A stretch of DNA of 64,000 bases from Nymphaea colorata (Eukaryota; Streptophyta; Magnoliopsida; Nymphaeales; Nymphaeaceae): positions 27,045,876-27,109,875 of the forward strand of contig NC_045142.1 of the NCBI RefSeq assembly GCF_008831285.2, given 5' to 3'. Shown here in pieces: positions 1 to 25,918 of the stretch; position 1 is the stretch's first letter; each line of letters starts with the position of its first letter. The notes under the pieces were generated by a model. It saw only the letters and a list, made by a program, of their open reading frames with translations. It had not been told where the DNA came from and did not search any database. Both the position numbers and the translations under genes were made by a program.

Positions 1-106
1 CCTAAGCTCCACACTTGTGATCCTAGTTTTACTTTTTTCATTGAGAAAAAATCTAATTTAAAATCAAAGAGGAAAGGCTCTTCTATCTTATGTCCAAGGA
101 TCTTAA

Positions 107-638
107 TAGGGGTGAACAACACGAGCTCGACTCGTTAAAGCTCGGCTCGTGAACGAGTTTAAGCTGAGTCATTTGCTTAACGAGTCGAGCTCGATTTCAT
201 GAGTCGACTCGTTCAAATAATCGAGTTGAGTTTGAACTCAACCCGTAGCTGCCAAGTCGAGCTTAATCGAGTTTGTCGAGCCTTAATCAAGTCGATATAC
301 TCAAAGAGTTTACGAGTTTGTCAAGCCTTCTTAATCGAGTAAGCTCGAGCTTAACACGTAACGATGAATATCAATTCTGTTCAAACGAGTTTGTCGAGCT
401 TTAATCGAGTTGAGCTCGAACTCAACACGTAACGATGAATATCAATTATATTCAAACGAGTTTGTCGAGCCTCCAATGAGTGGAGATCGAGCTCAACGTG
501 TAACTGCCGAGTCGAGCTCGAGCTACTTCCGTCGAGCTATTCTCGAGCTTGAACCGAGTCGAGCTCAAAGTTTTTCATTAGTCAAGCCAAGCTCTAGCTA
601 ATTGAACTTGAGCTCGACTCGGCTCATGTTCACCCCTA
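107..638. mobile_element. hAT-type MITE with perfect target-site duplication
   Basis: The element starts TAGGGGTGAAC and ends GTTCACCCCTA, a perfect 11-bp terminal inverted repeat. It is flanked by an identical 8-bp duplication GATCTTAA at 99-106 and 639-646. An 8-bp duplication with TAGGGGTG-type ends is the hallmark of the hAT superfamily. The 532-bp interior has no transposase and consists almost wholly of degenerate AGCTCGA / CGAGTTTGTCGAGC motifs on both strands. It includes a roughly 71-bp direct repeat whose units begin near 361 and 432. The open frame at 410-601 is a by-product of these motifs. The element is therefore non-autonomous; the perfect duplication suggests limited decay since insertion. 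Confidence 0.9.
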
Positions 639-2276
639 GATCTTAATTCCTGGGAATTTAGATCAAAGTAATAAATAAAAGGCAATCAAACATCTGCAAA
701 GTGAAACAACTTATGACCCAACTTGTTAGTTACTGAGGTTTCTACCTTGTCATGCCGAAATGGCAGGGCCCAGTCTAGTATTAATTGACTTCTTCCATCT
801 TAGAAGCCTAACTTTATTCCCTAGTAGGTACAAGGAGAACTTGTTGGACACTATTAATATAATGGCCCGGGCATGGTTGGTGGATTTTGACCAAAATGTC
901 TCCCCGGCTATATGTACCCGTGCGTGCAAGCATTGTTTTGCCGTTTCCATGTCAAAAACACAAGCCGCAAGGTAACGGCGCACCAATTTTGAAGGCTATT
1001 GCATTTTATAAAATGCATGCAACAAGAGGGGTCTTTGACCCCCTCAACGCCTCGTCCCCAAGATCAACATGAAAGGGTAATCCTTGATGAATCTGTATCC
1101 ACCGCAAAAACATTTGTCACAATTAAAGCTAACCTTAACACCAAACACAAGGGAAAGTACTTGATTCATAAACTACGTGTGGGCCTCTTGTAAAATTCAG
1201 ACAACCACTTAGTTTGAAGCTTCAGCGGCAGTTCTGGAGGAAACAATCGGCGCACCCACAGTTTCCATGGTATATGTATGAGCACCTCAAATATGTTTTA
1301 CATTAGAAATACATGGAGATCAGGCTGTCGCGTGCCCACAAATTTCAGATAACCATGGAGGAAGGCATCTCAAATGCAAGGGTGGTCAGAGATCCAGAAA
1401 AAAATAGACTCAAACCCGAGTAACAGTAGCCAAAAATCGAAGCCCAACATCTCAGTGGTCATCAGGGCCTACTTGGGGAACCACTGACCTACGGGAGAAG
1501 TTAGGGTTTGATGGAGGACGTGGCCTTAGATTAATGGAGTATTAGCAAGTCCGACCCGTTTTCCCTCCATTATAGGACAATAAAGTCTTCGGGAATACTC
1601 TTCTATCTGATTCGTTGAGGACAGTCTGAACCAGAAGCGTTGTCCCCGTGCTCTTTCCATGCCTACATCGGAGGAGCCCTTTAACGGTGAGACACTGAGG
1701 GCATCCACCTATGGTTGGAGCTTTTATTGTCTTTTCATGGCAGAGTTGCAACGGCTGCTGTGGGGGAGGGGACTACCCCAAGTTAGGTCAATCACACAAG
1801 CAGAAGCGTTGGAAGTCATTTGCATGAAACAACGGAAGAGAGATTCCTAAACCCACACACACTTGGAAGCTTTTCAAGAACAAGAAAAAGCATGTGCAAC
1901 CCTAAGAATAACCATCTCAGAAACAAAGACAGACACAAACATGCACGCTTTGCATATGGTCATGCATGTTATTGTGGCATATATATTAATTACATACAGG
2001 CATATGACAACCTGGGAGCTCACAAGGAAACAGAAGAGAAAAAACCTGCTCTGCGCTCTGTCAAGAGTCAAGACAAGGGGAAGAAAGCCAGTGAGTGTTT
2101 GTGTGTGTGTGTGTGTGTGTGTGTCAACACTAGGTGAAGCAAGCAGCCAGCTTCTGTTGCGTATAATGCACACCTTACGGAAGGGGACTTCAAAAGGGCC
2201 CAAAAAGGAAAAGAGAGAAAAAAATATATATCAAAACTGTTTGTCAGTTTGTAGCTTTCATTTGGCGTTACCTTTC
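639..2276. other. Intergenic DNA downstream of the PBL8-like kinase
   Basis: This stretch lies 3' of the minus-strand kinase gene and should include its 3' UTR. Only short overlapping open frames without recognisable domains are present. A (GT)n microsatellite occupies 2101-2124. I see no tRNA, rRNA or further element with clear ends. Confidence 0.6.
2101..2124. repeat. (GT)12 microsatellite
   Basis: Uninterrupted GT dinucleotide run about 150 bp downstream of the kinase stop codon. It probably lies in or next to the 3' UTR. Confidence 0.95.
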
Positions 2277-5200
2277 TCATCTGACCCGACAGGCAGGAGG
2301 CCCTCCAGGGGAAGCATTACCATGAGGAGATCGGCAACTGCTAATGCTACCAGCAGGACTCGCATAGGCATGCCTCATCCGGTATTCAACACCCTGTATC
2401 GAACCAAGCATAGTTGCTGCATCGTCCATGCCCGTGCTCTGTAGTGGCTCCAAGGTTTCCACAACATCACTCATGAGGGGCCTGGCCTTTGGATTCTGGC
2501 TCAGGCAGTAATATGCTAAGCTGCAAGCTTTTTGTGCAGCCCTCACTGAATACTGACTCTCAAGTCGGGGATCGATGATCTGCAGAAGTTTTCTCTTGTC
2601 ATTCAGCTTGGGACGAGCCCAATCCACCAAACTTTGCTCTTTGGGAGGCCGTGTCTTGTCAACTGATCGTCTACCAGTTAGCAACTCCAGAAGCACAACA
2701 CCGAAGCTATAAACATCGCTCCTTGCTGTCAGGTGACCTGATAAGAAAAGGCTTTACCACTCGTTCTCTCGGTATGAATAGCTACCCTTAGCTTTACTCG
2801 GACAACCAATTTAATTAGCAAGTACGCTATGAACAGGCACATCATTGCAAAGAAGTCTGACTAGGAATATGAGATGATCATGACCATACCACGATCAAAA
2901 ACTGAAACTACCCCACATGCACCTTCCAACCCCAGCCAATAGACAATTCAGGGTCTTCAAATGAGGGAAATGGAGTAAAAGACGCTGAAAACAACTGATG
3001 CATTACAAAATAAATATCAGCAAAATGAAAGGAAATAAAAGGTGAGCCAGCTGGTGACGTAACTAATAACACTGATTCCTAGTATCCTACACTTCCATCA
3101 AGATTACAATAAGCAGTGTCTAATGTTTTTGAAACCCATAGTCTACCACTCAAAACTGGTGCGACAAAGTTAAGCACCAGCAAGACTATTACGGCCCAAA
3201 TTCACCTTAGCGGCAACGGGTAAAACACCACCACCAGTTCTGAACAGCTAAGTGTCACCCTTGTGCCATATGTCGAGCTAGACACTCTTGAATATGCTTC
3301 TTTATTTTCAAGGAACCTGCCCAGAACATGAGACTTAGTTGCACAACTCCTGACAGCCTAAAACCCTGTGGCTAATAACCTCACCCAAAGGGCCTATGTC
3401 AGTGAGTGGCCCCCATGGGATTTTAACTCGATTTTAACTCTGACTGCTTTCCTAACAGCCAGAGACAACCTACCATGCCAACCGTTGGGGCACTTGGATG
3501 TGCATCTAGGAACATCTCTATTTCTTAGCAAGGTGGCATGGTCAGGGAAAGCCACCACATTTGTGATGCGCTGGCATTGTAAGAATTATGGGTATCATGA
3601 ATTAATCATCAGAAGACACATGACATGACTGTACCATGACATTCGCCCATCACCATGGGGTCCATCACTACTCAGACTCTCTTGGAGGAAAGCCAAGGAC
3701 AAGGCATAACATGAAGCGCAATCGTATCTCAACTTACCAGGTGAAATCTAATATGATTCCTGGCGTCTTTTTTTTGCACATGTGCTTGTAAAAAGCACTT
3801 TGTCTATATAGAAAAAAGTAATAATTCAGGTAATTCTGATTCTTGGACATATATTCCTATTTTAGAAACCCTGATGGGACCATTTGGAGTGACACATGTT
3901 AAAGCTAGGTTTTCACAAAACCCAGCTGTGTAGAGGACCAGGCTTTTGATCTGAGTTTTTCAAAAAACAAAAACCAGATTTTGTTTTTTGGGATGACATT
4001 AAAACCTGGATTTCATTTTACGTATTTGATTAGATGGCCATAACCAGGTTTTGTCAGAATTTAATAAACTAGATCAATAATCTTTCTTTCAAACTCAGTT
4101 TGGAGTCTCCTAAACGTGCCTGAAACCAGGTTCATTTTTGTTACCGGATTTTACATCCAAACAAAGTTTATAACTGAGTTTGGCTCCAGTCATCATCCAA
4201 ACGGTAAACGATATCTTTTCATACAAATACAGCAATACGACAGACTTGCACTTTGTAAAGCTACACTTATAATTTTCCCATATATACGAGACTCCTGATT
4301 ACTAGAGTTACTGTATGGAATCCAAAGCATGTAACGAATCAGCAGGCCAAAAAAAAGAAGCAAAAAACAAAAAGAAACTCACCAGTCATGACATATTCAG
4401 GAGCTGCATATCCATAGGTGCCCATCACACGTGTGGAAACATGTGTCTGATCTCCTTGAGGCCCTGCTTTGGCCAGTCCAAAATCAGAAAGCTTAGCTGT
4501 ATAGTCCTGCATAGGATGGCAAAAGGAAAGAAAAAGTAAGACCGTAGATTGATACGCTAGTATGGACATGTGGAATTAAGATATCAGGCATCTATGATGT
4601 TCTAGGAAGCACCACTAACAGAGTCCAACAATATATTTGAGGTTTTGAAATCTCGGTAGATGACCGGTTTTTCGGCATTGTGCAGGAAAGCAAGCCCTTT
4701 TGCAGCCCCAAATGCAATCATCATTCTTGTTGCCCAAGATAACGGAACAGATGCCTCTGCAAGTAGAGATGCTAATTAGTTCCAAGTTACAACTAATATC
4801 ACGGGCTAAACAGAGTAAAAGAAGACGCAGATGTGGAAGTACAACTAGGATATGTAAATAACGTATTTCTGTAAAACAAACCACAAAGAAACAGATGGAG
4901 ACATATGCAGTAACTGCATCAAGAAGACATTTTTAGACAAGGGTTCCACAACAAGATAAAATGGAAGCCAGCAGACGTCCCTGACGTTCCTCCAAAATAT
5001 ATATTGGACATCTTGACTTGAACTCTTCCACTGTAATCTAAAATAACCACGACCAGACCTCCCTTTCTAACTTCATTTTCAAGCAAGATATGCGAACTAT
5101 CAAGTACATTTCTGAATTTGCATGTAAATATAAAACACTTTCAGTAAGACATACACATTACCGAACGTCCTAACCTAAATGCCCAAGCACATTGACGTGA

Positions 5201-6953
5201 AAGGTGAAAGCACAGAAAAATAAGTTTAAAAGCACTAGCAACTTAGGAATTTGATTGTCAAACAAAATTTACAGGTAAAGCCTCAAAATGAAGCAACTTT
5301 TGTCCATGGCTAGGTGATGAAGAAAATGAGATTTACTGTCATAAAACAAATAAGAATGTCCTATTTGCTCTGTTCATAACTGCAAAATGTCTTTGACTCT
5401 GTTCTGCCATGGATAAATGAACCAGAGAAACAGAGCCTTCACGTCCTCAAAAAAACCAACCAGAAAACTGCGTTAAGATTGATGACAGAGAAACTCGCCA
5501 ACTGAAATGAAATGCAGATCGTACACTCCAGTATGGGAGGCTAAGGAACTGTCGTGAGCACCAAAAACCCTTGTGTGCTTTAAAACGAACACTTGTGAAG
5601 GGAGGAATGTAAAACAGGAAGAACGAACAGTAAAAACAAAGAGAAAGAAAACTTCAGTGTATGCATACTTCGGAACAGGTGGTTCTCAAGGCTGCCCCGA
5701 AACATGAACTCATAGACAAGCAGCCTGTGATCGTCCTCGGAACAATATCCAATCAGCTTCACCAAATTGGGGTGCCGAAGCTGCCCCAGGAAATTAACCT
5801 CCGTCTGCAAGAACCAAGCATCAACAACAAGGGCTCCCGCATGAGTAACCCGAGACGCGAACCAGTCAAACAAACTACGATGAAAGCCAAAAAGACAAGA
5901 ATAAATCGCACTTACGAGCCATTCTCTGTGACCTTGAAGGCCGTCCTTGTTAAGGACCTTAACAGCAACAGGTAGGGATTTTAGACCAACCCTCACGTTC
6001 TCGTCAATGTATCCTTTGTACACCGTCCCAAATCCTCCTTCCCCAAGGATATAATCCGAGCGGAAGCTCTTAGTGATTGTCTCAAGCTCAAACAGAGTGA
6101 AGGCGATGACTTTGGCGGATGCTACTGTGTGCCTCGGATCATCTGCATTTTTCGGGTTCGAAGAGTCGCTCAATTCTGATGAAGAGCGTTTGTGTCTCTT
6201 CTCAGAAGGGGTATTTTTAGCTGGTAACTGAAACATGTGGAGCTGCTGAACTGTTGTCGTCCACAAAAAAGATGGGAAATAAGAGAACTAAGTAAATCGA
6301 GGAGACAAGAATGGGTTTTTGTGAATTAACAAAATGCGTACTGCGAACTCTAAACAATCGTAAAGGAAAACAAACAGAAACTAGGAAACGCCAACAAAAG
6401 AAATACAAAGGAAGTGTCTCTCCTTGAGCAAAAAAAATGGAACCCTGAAGGAACTTTCATGTTAATGTCCTTAAAAGAATGAAACAAAATTGCGGGGTTT
6501 CATGATATTGGGAAGAGGAGGGGGAAAAAGAAAAGAAAACTAATTTATGCACAGACAGCCACCCTTTGCGAGAGAGAGGATGAATCACGAGAACCCCATT
6601 GACGAGGAAACCAGGAAAATATGGGGTTTCTAATCCCACTCAGCCACATAGCAGTGTGCTTTCTCGAATTGTCGTATCCAAAAAGGAACAGAAAGAAATC
6701 AGAAATAGTAAAACCCCAAGCGAAAGGTAAAGAACCGGGCACTTTTTCTTGGCAACACATCAAAAATCATCCCAGGGATGAATGGCAAAAAAGGGGGTGA
6801 ATTTGTTGCGTGTGATGCAGTGGAAGAAAACCCATTAGAGAGGACGGAAGGTTGGGATAGAATTTCACGCATTATGCGAATGGTGGTGGTGACGGCGGTA
6901 CCTTGAGCATGGGTAACGACAGCCGATTCCTCTCTGGTTCCACAGTTTCCCAT
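2277..6953 (-). CDS. PBL8: Receptor-like cytoplasmic kinase VII, PBL8-like
   Basis: Serine/threonine kinase of the RLCK VII (PBS1-like) group; family members relay signals from plasma-membrane receptors. Coding exons on the minus strand: 6902-6953, 5916-6250, 5669-5804, 4620-4756, 4383-4506, 2277-2737. All have GT-AG borders and matching phases, giving 1245 nt and 414 aa. The start at 6953 gives an N-terminal MGNC, a likely N-myristoylation and palmitoylation site; the in-frame ATG at 7001 would lose it. Visible motifs: glycine loop [11 protein letters not shown] (87-97), VAVK lysine 115, Glu131, YRDFKTSN (208-215, the usual YRD form of this group), DFG (228-230) and APE (255-257). The 410-aa length I recall for Arabidopsis At5g01020 (PBL8) is close, and the sequence resembles it closely by memory. 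Intron 5 (2738-4382) may hold a MITE. Orthology is inferred; family membership is certain. Confidence 0.96.
3876..4206. mobile_element. Possible MITE in kinase intron 5
   Basis: A stretch bounded by ACCATTTGGAGTGA-like and, inverted, ACCGTTTGGATGA-like ends. The interior holds repeated AAAACCAGATTTTG / AACCAGGTTTTG motifs in both orientations. No target duplication was identified and the ends are approximate. The content resembles the block near 14095-14366, so both may be copies of one old family. Confidence 0.35.
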
Positions 6954-7426
6954 CTCACTCTCATTCTTGTTGTGAAGCTTCTGTTCCTGCAATTCCAGCA
7001 ACTATTCCCTGCAACACCACATCATCACACAACGTTCAATAATTGGGCCAGAAAAACACACCCCACAAGGCCGACTTCGATCCGCTTGATGGGAAGCTCT
7101 TGTCCAGAGGCCGAGCTGCTTCTGCGGCTTTTGCTTATGAAAGACGGGGTCTTCTTCAAGGATCGGAAGACGATGCCACCATTTTCAGCTCAATTCGTTT
7201 CAACCGTGCCTCATTCTTTTCGTTCATTCAGGTTGTTTGTTGAAGTTGAGCCAAAACCAAAGATGAAGATTCCACTCTCTCTCCCCACTTCCCCTCCCTT
7301 TTATTTTTTGCCTTCACTTTTCTTTATTTCTTTTAGGCCTTGCGGCCCACCCTCAGTTACCCACAAGCCAACTTCCTTTCCTTTATCGGGGACAGTGGAG
7401 TGTGTGAATGTGGGGTAAAAAGGTTG

Positions 7427-7430
<4 letters not shown>

Positions 7431-7461
<31 letters not shown>
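7431..7461. repeat. (CT)n microsatellite in kinase upstream region
   Basis: About 15 CT units, 478 bp upstream of the kinase ATG. GA/CT runs are common in plant 5' UTRs and core promoters and can bind GAGA-type factors, but a role here is not shown. Confidence 0.9.
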
Positions 7462-7466
<5 letters not shown>

Positions 7467-9458
7467 TTCCCAAGGTGGTCTTGGTGGGATCACCAGATGG
7501 ACATGGAGACACTTGGACTTGGGTGAGGTGAGGTCTTCCCTCCTACTTAGACAGGAACCAGAACGGGTAACTCCCACTTCCCTACCTAACTGGATCTCTC
7601 CACTTTTCTGTTATTTATGCATACTTAGTTTATTATATTCTTCTACCGAAGGGTCCTCTCTGTCACGTCCCTTCCACACCCCTGCTCCGTCAAAGAAAGA
7701 AAAGAAGAAAAAAAATGCAGTGCCCTTCTCAATGAGACGGAAAAGCCCCCACTGCCTGCGAAGTAAGTAAAGTTGTGGACGGAAATTTTATTGTTAGCTT
7801 CATGGTGTCGGAAGGGCGAGATAGAGTGGTAAAATTATGCTCCTCGTAAATGGTAAAACGCCAAATCCTGGGGAGAGGGGCCCCGATGGGCATTTCGGAG
7901 TCGCTACCGGACTGGGGCCGACCCCCCCCGGAGTAGGGGACAAGCTACATGTGCGCGTAACGAGGCCCTCATCAATATTGATTTCTCGTTCGTTTTTGTT
8001 CTGAAAAGAAAAAAAGAAAGTAGTTTCTTTTCCCTTGACTCTGTCATCACCATTATCGTCATTCATCATTTTGTTAATCCTTACAGTAACCAGTCAGTCA
8101 GTAAGAGGTTTCGAGGAGGAAAAAGACAGAGACAGTTGACGCAACACGAGGGATGTGTACAGCCCTACTCTTAATTATGCTCTTGAGTTTTGGCTGTTCT
8201 TCTACCTATGAGGTCGACTCCACCACCACCTATCCATAATCCATCTCTCCCCTCCACCACCATCACCACCGGTTCCCCTCCCCGTCCACTCTGTTTCTTC
8301 TCTACTTGTTCTGCCAAAAAAACCTTTGGAGCTTGGAGCTGGAAAAAGAAGATGGAGAGACAAGAGAGTGTGTGTGTGAGGTTGAGAAAGAAAGCTTGGT
8401 CTTTTCCGTTAAGCCACACTCTTTTCATCAAAAGCACCTTAAACTAAAGCCTGCCTTCCCATGTTACTGTCGAGAATTAGATCCAAAAATCTTTTGTTGC
8501 CTCGGTCTCTACTTGGAATGGGCACCAAGCCACGAGAAAAGGAGGAGGGGAGATCAGTAACACAGGCGAAGAAAAGGGGAAATACAATAGAAGCGGGTGA
8601 AGACTGAAGAAAGAAAAGGCGCTGGGGAAAAGCCCACGATGGTGGTGGGCTGATGATGGTCAAAAGTTTCGTTTGCAATGGGAAAAAGGAAAGGGCTTGA
8701 CTAGAAAGCAAAGATATCTTCTTGGTTAGCACGTGGATGCCCTGCACGCGCGTGCGCATGGGCACACGCAAACATGCATTTGTCGGGTTCCCGAAATTTC
8801 CTCCGGTGGACCATTCCAGCTGCCCGGTCCTGCCCACAGGACCAAAACCCTCCGGCATGCCTCTGAAACGTCCGAGGGGCTCTTATTGAACATCAAACTG
8901 TGAATAGCACCCTTGGGCAAAAGCTCAAAAGCCACCCAGCCTCCACTGCACCACGTGTTCAGATTGTTTTGTCCAGTGACAGTAAGAAATGTATCACGGA
9001 CCCTGGAGATCATCCTGTCTTCACGACGGACAAGCCGGTCGGGCTTTCTCGGAATTAGCAGCAAGGCTTGGCCCATACAAACACAACCGCAGTTATTGCA
9101 ATGTCCCCCCATTTTCGAATTCAACACCCAAATGAAAAACCTTTCATTGAGTGGTCGGCAACAAGTTATAATTCAGAATCACATGCGGTCCCGGCGACCA
9201 TGCACATCACTTTCTTCTACTATTCACTCGAATAACAACTCCTCACTAGACGGATAAATGGGCTCAATGCCACGCGGTTTTAAAGGGCCCCACAAAAGGA
9301 CATCTCGTGGCTTGACATGATCCCGATCATCGATCTTCGGCACTAAAATCAATAGCACGGAGCCAAGATCTAGTGCCACCACGAAAGAAGGATGAACATA
9401 TTGCTTCAGTACAAAAACGGGAATAGGTATACGCAGGCGGGGAGAGATGTGTGTCTTT

Positions 9459-9482
9459 GAGAGAGAGAGAGAGAGAGAGAGA
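9459..9482. repeat. (GA)n microsatellite
   Basis: Uninterrupted GA run in intergenic DNA about 870 bp downstream (3') of the PECT1 stop codon. Confidence 0.9.
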
Positions 9483-10326
9483 CGCAGGGAAAGATAAAGA
9501 GAGAAAAAGACGTTAGAGCTAGCATAACCATGAGACGACGATTGTCCATCAGGCCCACAGGAATAAATTACAACGTACCGAATAAGCACCCAAATTGTTA
9601 TCTTATGTAGCAGAAGTGTTTCAAGCTCACGCTGTTCATTTTAATAGCCAATGCTTCCAAGTATGATGCTACGTTCCTGAGGGGCTCACGTTGATGAACC
9701 ACATCCAACTGTTAAGCCGTTAGCAAAGTTTCGAGTTTCAATCAAATCACCTGTTAAATGGAACCAAGCTGCTGCCCATGATAGAAAAAAACCAAGGGGT
9801 TCACAAAATCTGCCAGATAGACTGTGACCGACTTCCTAAGAACTGAGGATCAGATAAAACTTCGAACACTTTTTCTCTTTAGTCTTTTCCATTTTTGTTC
9901 AATTGAAACTTCATTATCCCAATTTCCGACTTGATCTTGCAAAACACGCAAAAATGCTCCAGGGAAGGCAATCTGCACTCTACAAAATGTAACTCACTCC
10001 AAAACTCGTACAAGGAGGTTAAATAGGAAACCAGAAAAAAGACATGGTCAAGGTGATGCTTGCGCTTCTGCGCCACAATGTAGGAAGCAGCGCTGGTTAT
10101 AGCACGGTGTTTATATAGAAACAGAGCTAACCATTCGCTAGGCGACCTGGCTGTCAAATCCCAAAGCATCATGGAAATAAATAAGAGGACAAACTAGCAG
10201 ACCGAGCTTCTCAACAAACGCCTGACCAGTGCTAAGCCGCCTCTCTTCAGATAAGGAAGATTAAAGAGGGGATATTGGTCCCCTTAAAACATTACTACGG
10301 TCTTGTCTCCGCTGAGCTTTGTAAGG

Positions 10327-23703
<13,377 letters not shown>

Positions 23704-25918
23704 TTAACGTCCTTTTCGCGGGTATTTGTAAATCTTTTCCTCCTTTTTTGGGGGGGTCCCTCTTTCCCTTTTATCTTCCAGCCCCTTCCCTCACCTCACC
23801 GTGAGATACGAGGAGGAAGTGGAGGAAAGCCCACCCACAAAACTCCCCATTCTTCAAAATTCTCGGCCCTCTTTCCCAATTCCAACACCCAGAAGAGAAC
23901 GAAACTGGAAGATGACGCCCTGCCCTCTTCCCTCCACAGTCCAGAATCTCCAGGAACTCAATTTCAGAAAGAGAGAGAGGGGGGGGCCGCTCCCGGACTT
24001 TCTCCTGCACCTCAGGCGGCAAAAATCTCTCCTGCCCTTATCGATGGACGGCGCTGCCCAACGAACAACGGACCTACGGAACCAGGCTCTGCCCTTCCCT
24101 ATTAACTGAAGGAAGGGCACTACTGGGGGTCATCTCAATCTCCTCCCTGCCTGCAGATGTCGTACACCCTCACCGATCAACCTCGCCCCCGGCAGCACAA
24201 TTTGACTCAGAAACTGAAAAAACAACTGAAAATAAGAACATGGTAGCTTAGATTAGACAATGGCAGAGAGGATGCTTTTAGGCCATTAGGCATGCGGCCC
24301 ACCTCGATTGGGCTTTTCCTTCTCCAAGCATCTCCTCGTCTTGGCTGTCATTTCGAGTGCTGATGCACCTCCAGTGCGCTGAGCTCTCGTCTTTTTTATC
24401 TCTCATGAGCGGTGGTACGTGAGAGGAACCGAAAAACGTGCAACTAAGAGAACAAATCACATGGTGCAACGCTGTCTTGTTGTGTCTTGAATCGACGATT
24501 CCTGATTCCATATTTAACCGAAACTGCAGGGGAAATGAAGGCATCGTTCAGTGCCAGTTGGTGTGGACTGTTTGTGTTGGATGGTCTGCCATTATAGATG
24601 ACATTGCCGTCTCTGTGGTCTTTCAGCAGAACTTTTAAATCTTACGTTCTGTTGCCTACCTAACCATAACTGTTAAAATACAAATTGGCTAAACTCAAAG
24701 ACTTCAAAAATTACTAGGAAGATGAAAAAGATACATAAAACTAAAGAAATCCATATACTTTTTTTCGTTCTTTGAAGTAAGCTGCAAGCTTCGTGGTCTC
24801 TGAAACATGTTCTTGAAAAGACTCTCCTGTGCATAGAAGTTTATAGCAGCTATGTGCCTGACTACCCAATACATGTCAAATGAAAAATGAATGAAAACCT
24901 CTCAAGATCTATTAACGACTTTCTTGGCCTTGAAGTTTAGATTCGAAGAGCATCTAACTGAAATGGGCCGCTTTAACTCTACAGTTAGAGAACTATATAT
25001 TGAAGATCCCCATCAGGCTTGAATCTGTAAATCTCAAGTCTGAACGAAAATGGGCTTGATATTGCATATATGGACTTCAGAATTCAAATTGATAAATCCA
25101 CGATTGTAGATCCAGCAAGGTTCAATCTTATCAATGCTTATCATCCCCATGCGATAGTATGCGTGTGCGTGCACGCGTGCACCTGGGAATTGTAAGTTGT
25201 ACGGCAATCAGAAGTGCCACAAACAGGCGAAGGGCACACGCAAAGAAATCTGTAGGTCAAACAGGTTATGAAAACTAATCAGTTTGAAGATTATCTTTGC
25301 GCTTGGGGCATTGACCCTTGGGCAATGAGGCAGTTAGTTAAGTAAAACAGAGGCACGTCAATTGTTGGTTGAAATAGTTTGAAGATTTGATTTCTCGTTA
25401 GCTTTTAGTATTAATCTGCGTACGTACTCATGTTAAGGTGCAGTTAAGAAACACTCATTAAATGTAGTCTGTCTGACGTTTGATTGCATCAACTGTGTTT
25501 CTGTGCGTGTATAAAAGAGAAAGAAAGAGAGGAGGAGAGAAGGGATAAGGCCCATCCAATTAGCCCCACCAGCAATTCTCACTGTAACACAACACTCTTC
25601 AATAGTGTCCTTCAATAATCAAACTGAACACATAGATTTCACACGCTACCAAGTCCAACCGGTTGCATTACCTATCACTTGTGAGAAAAAGAAAAAGAGA
25701 AATTTTATAAATGAGAAATATGTAGGGTATTTTCTCAGTATTCCTAAACGAGAAGAAGTTTCCGCATTATGCATCATATAAGAAGCGAGTGGTTTAGTGG
25801 CCCATGAATTTTCCAGATTTGACCCGCCTTTCTCCCACTTCTTGCAGTTGTTAATGGTGTCTCATTTTCATGAAACTCACAATTTCAAACCAATTAACGG
25901 GACAGAGGAGCAAAAGGC

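Larger units (their letters stand above)
6954..10326. other. Intergenic region between kinase promoter and PECT1 3' end
   Basis: The left part contains the 5' UTR and promoter of the minus-strand kinase, with a (CT)n run at 7431-7461, which reads (GA)n in the sense of that gene. The right part should contain the PECT1 3' UTR. A (GA)n run lies at 9459-9482. Open frames here, up to 133 codons at 8726-9127 minus, have no recognisable domain and overlap others on both strands. No RNA gene or element with clear ends was seen. Confidence 0.6.

Noticed and set aside
8726-9127. 133-codon minus-strand frame
   Set aside because: No recognisable domain, Cys-rich ends from GTG/CAC repeats, and it overlaps a plus frame of similar length. 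Nothing supports translation.
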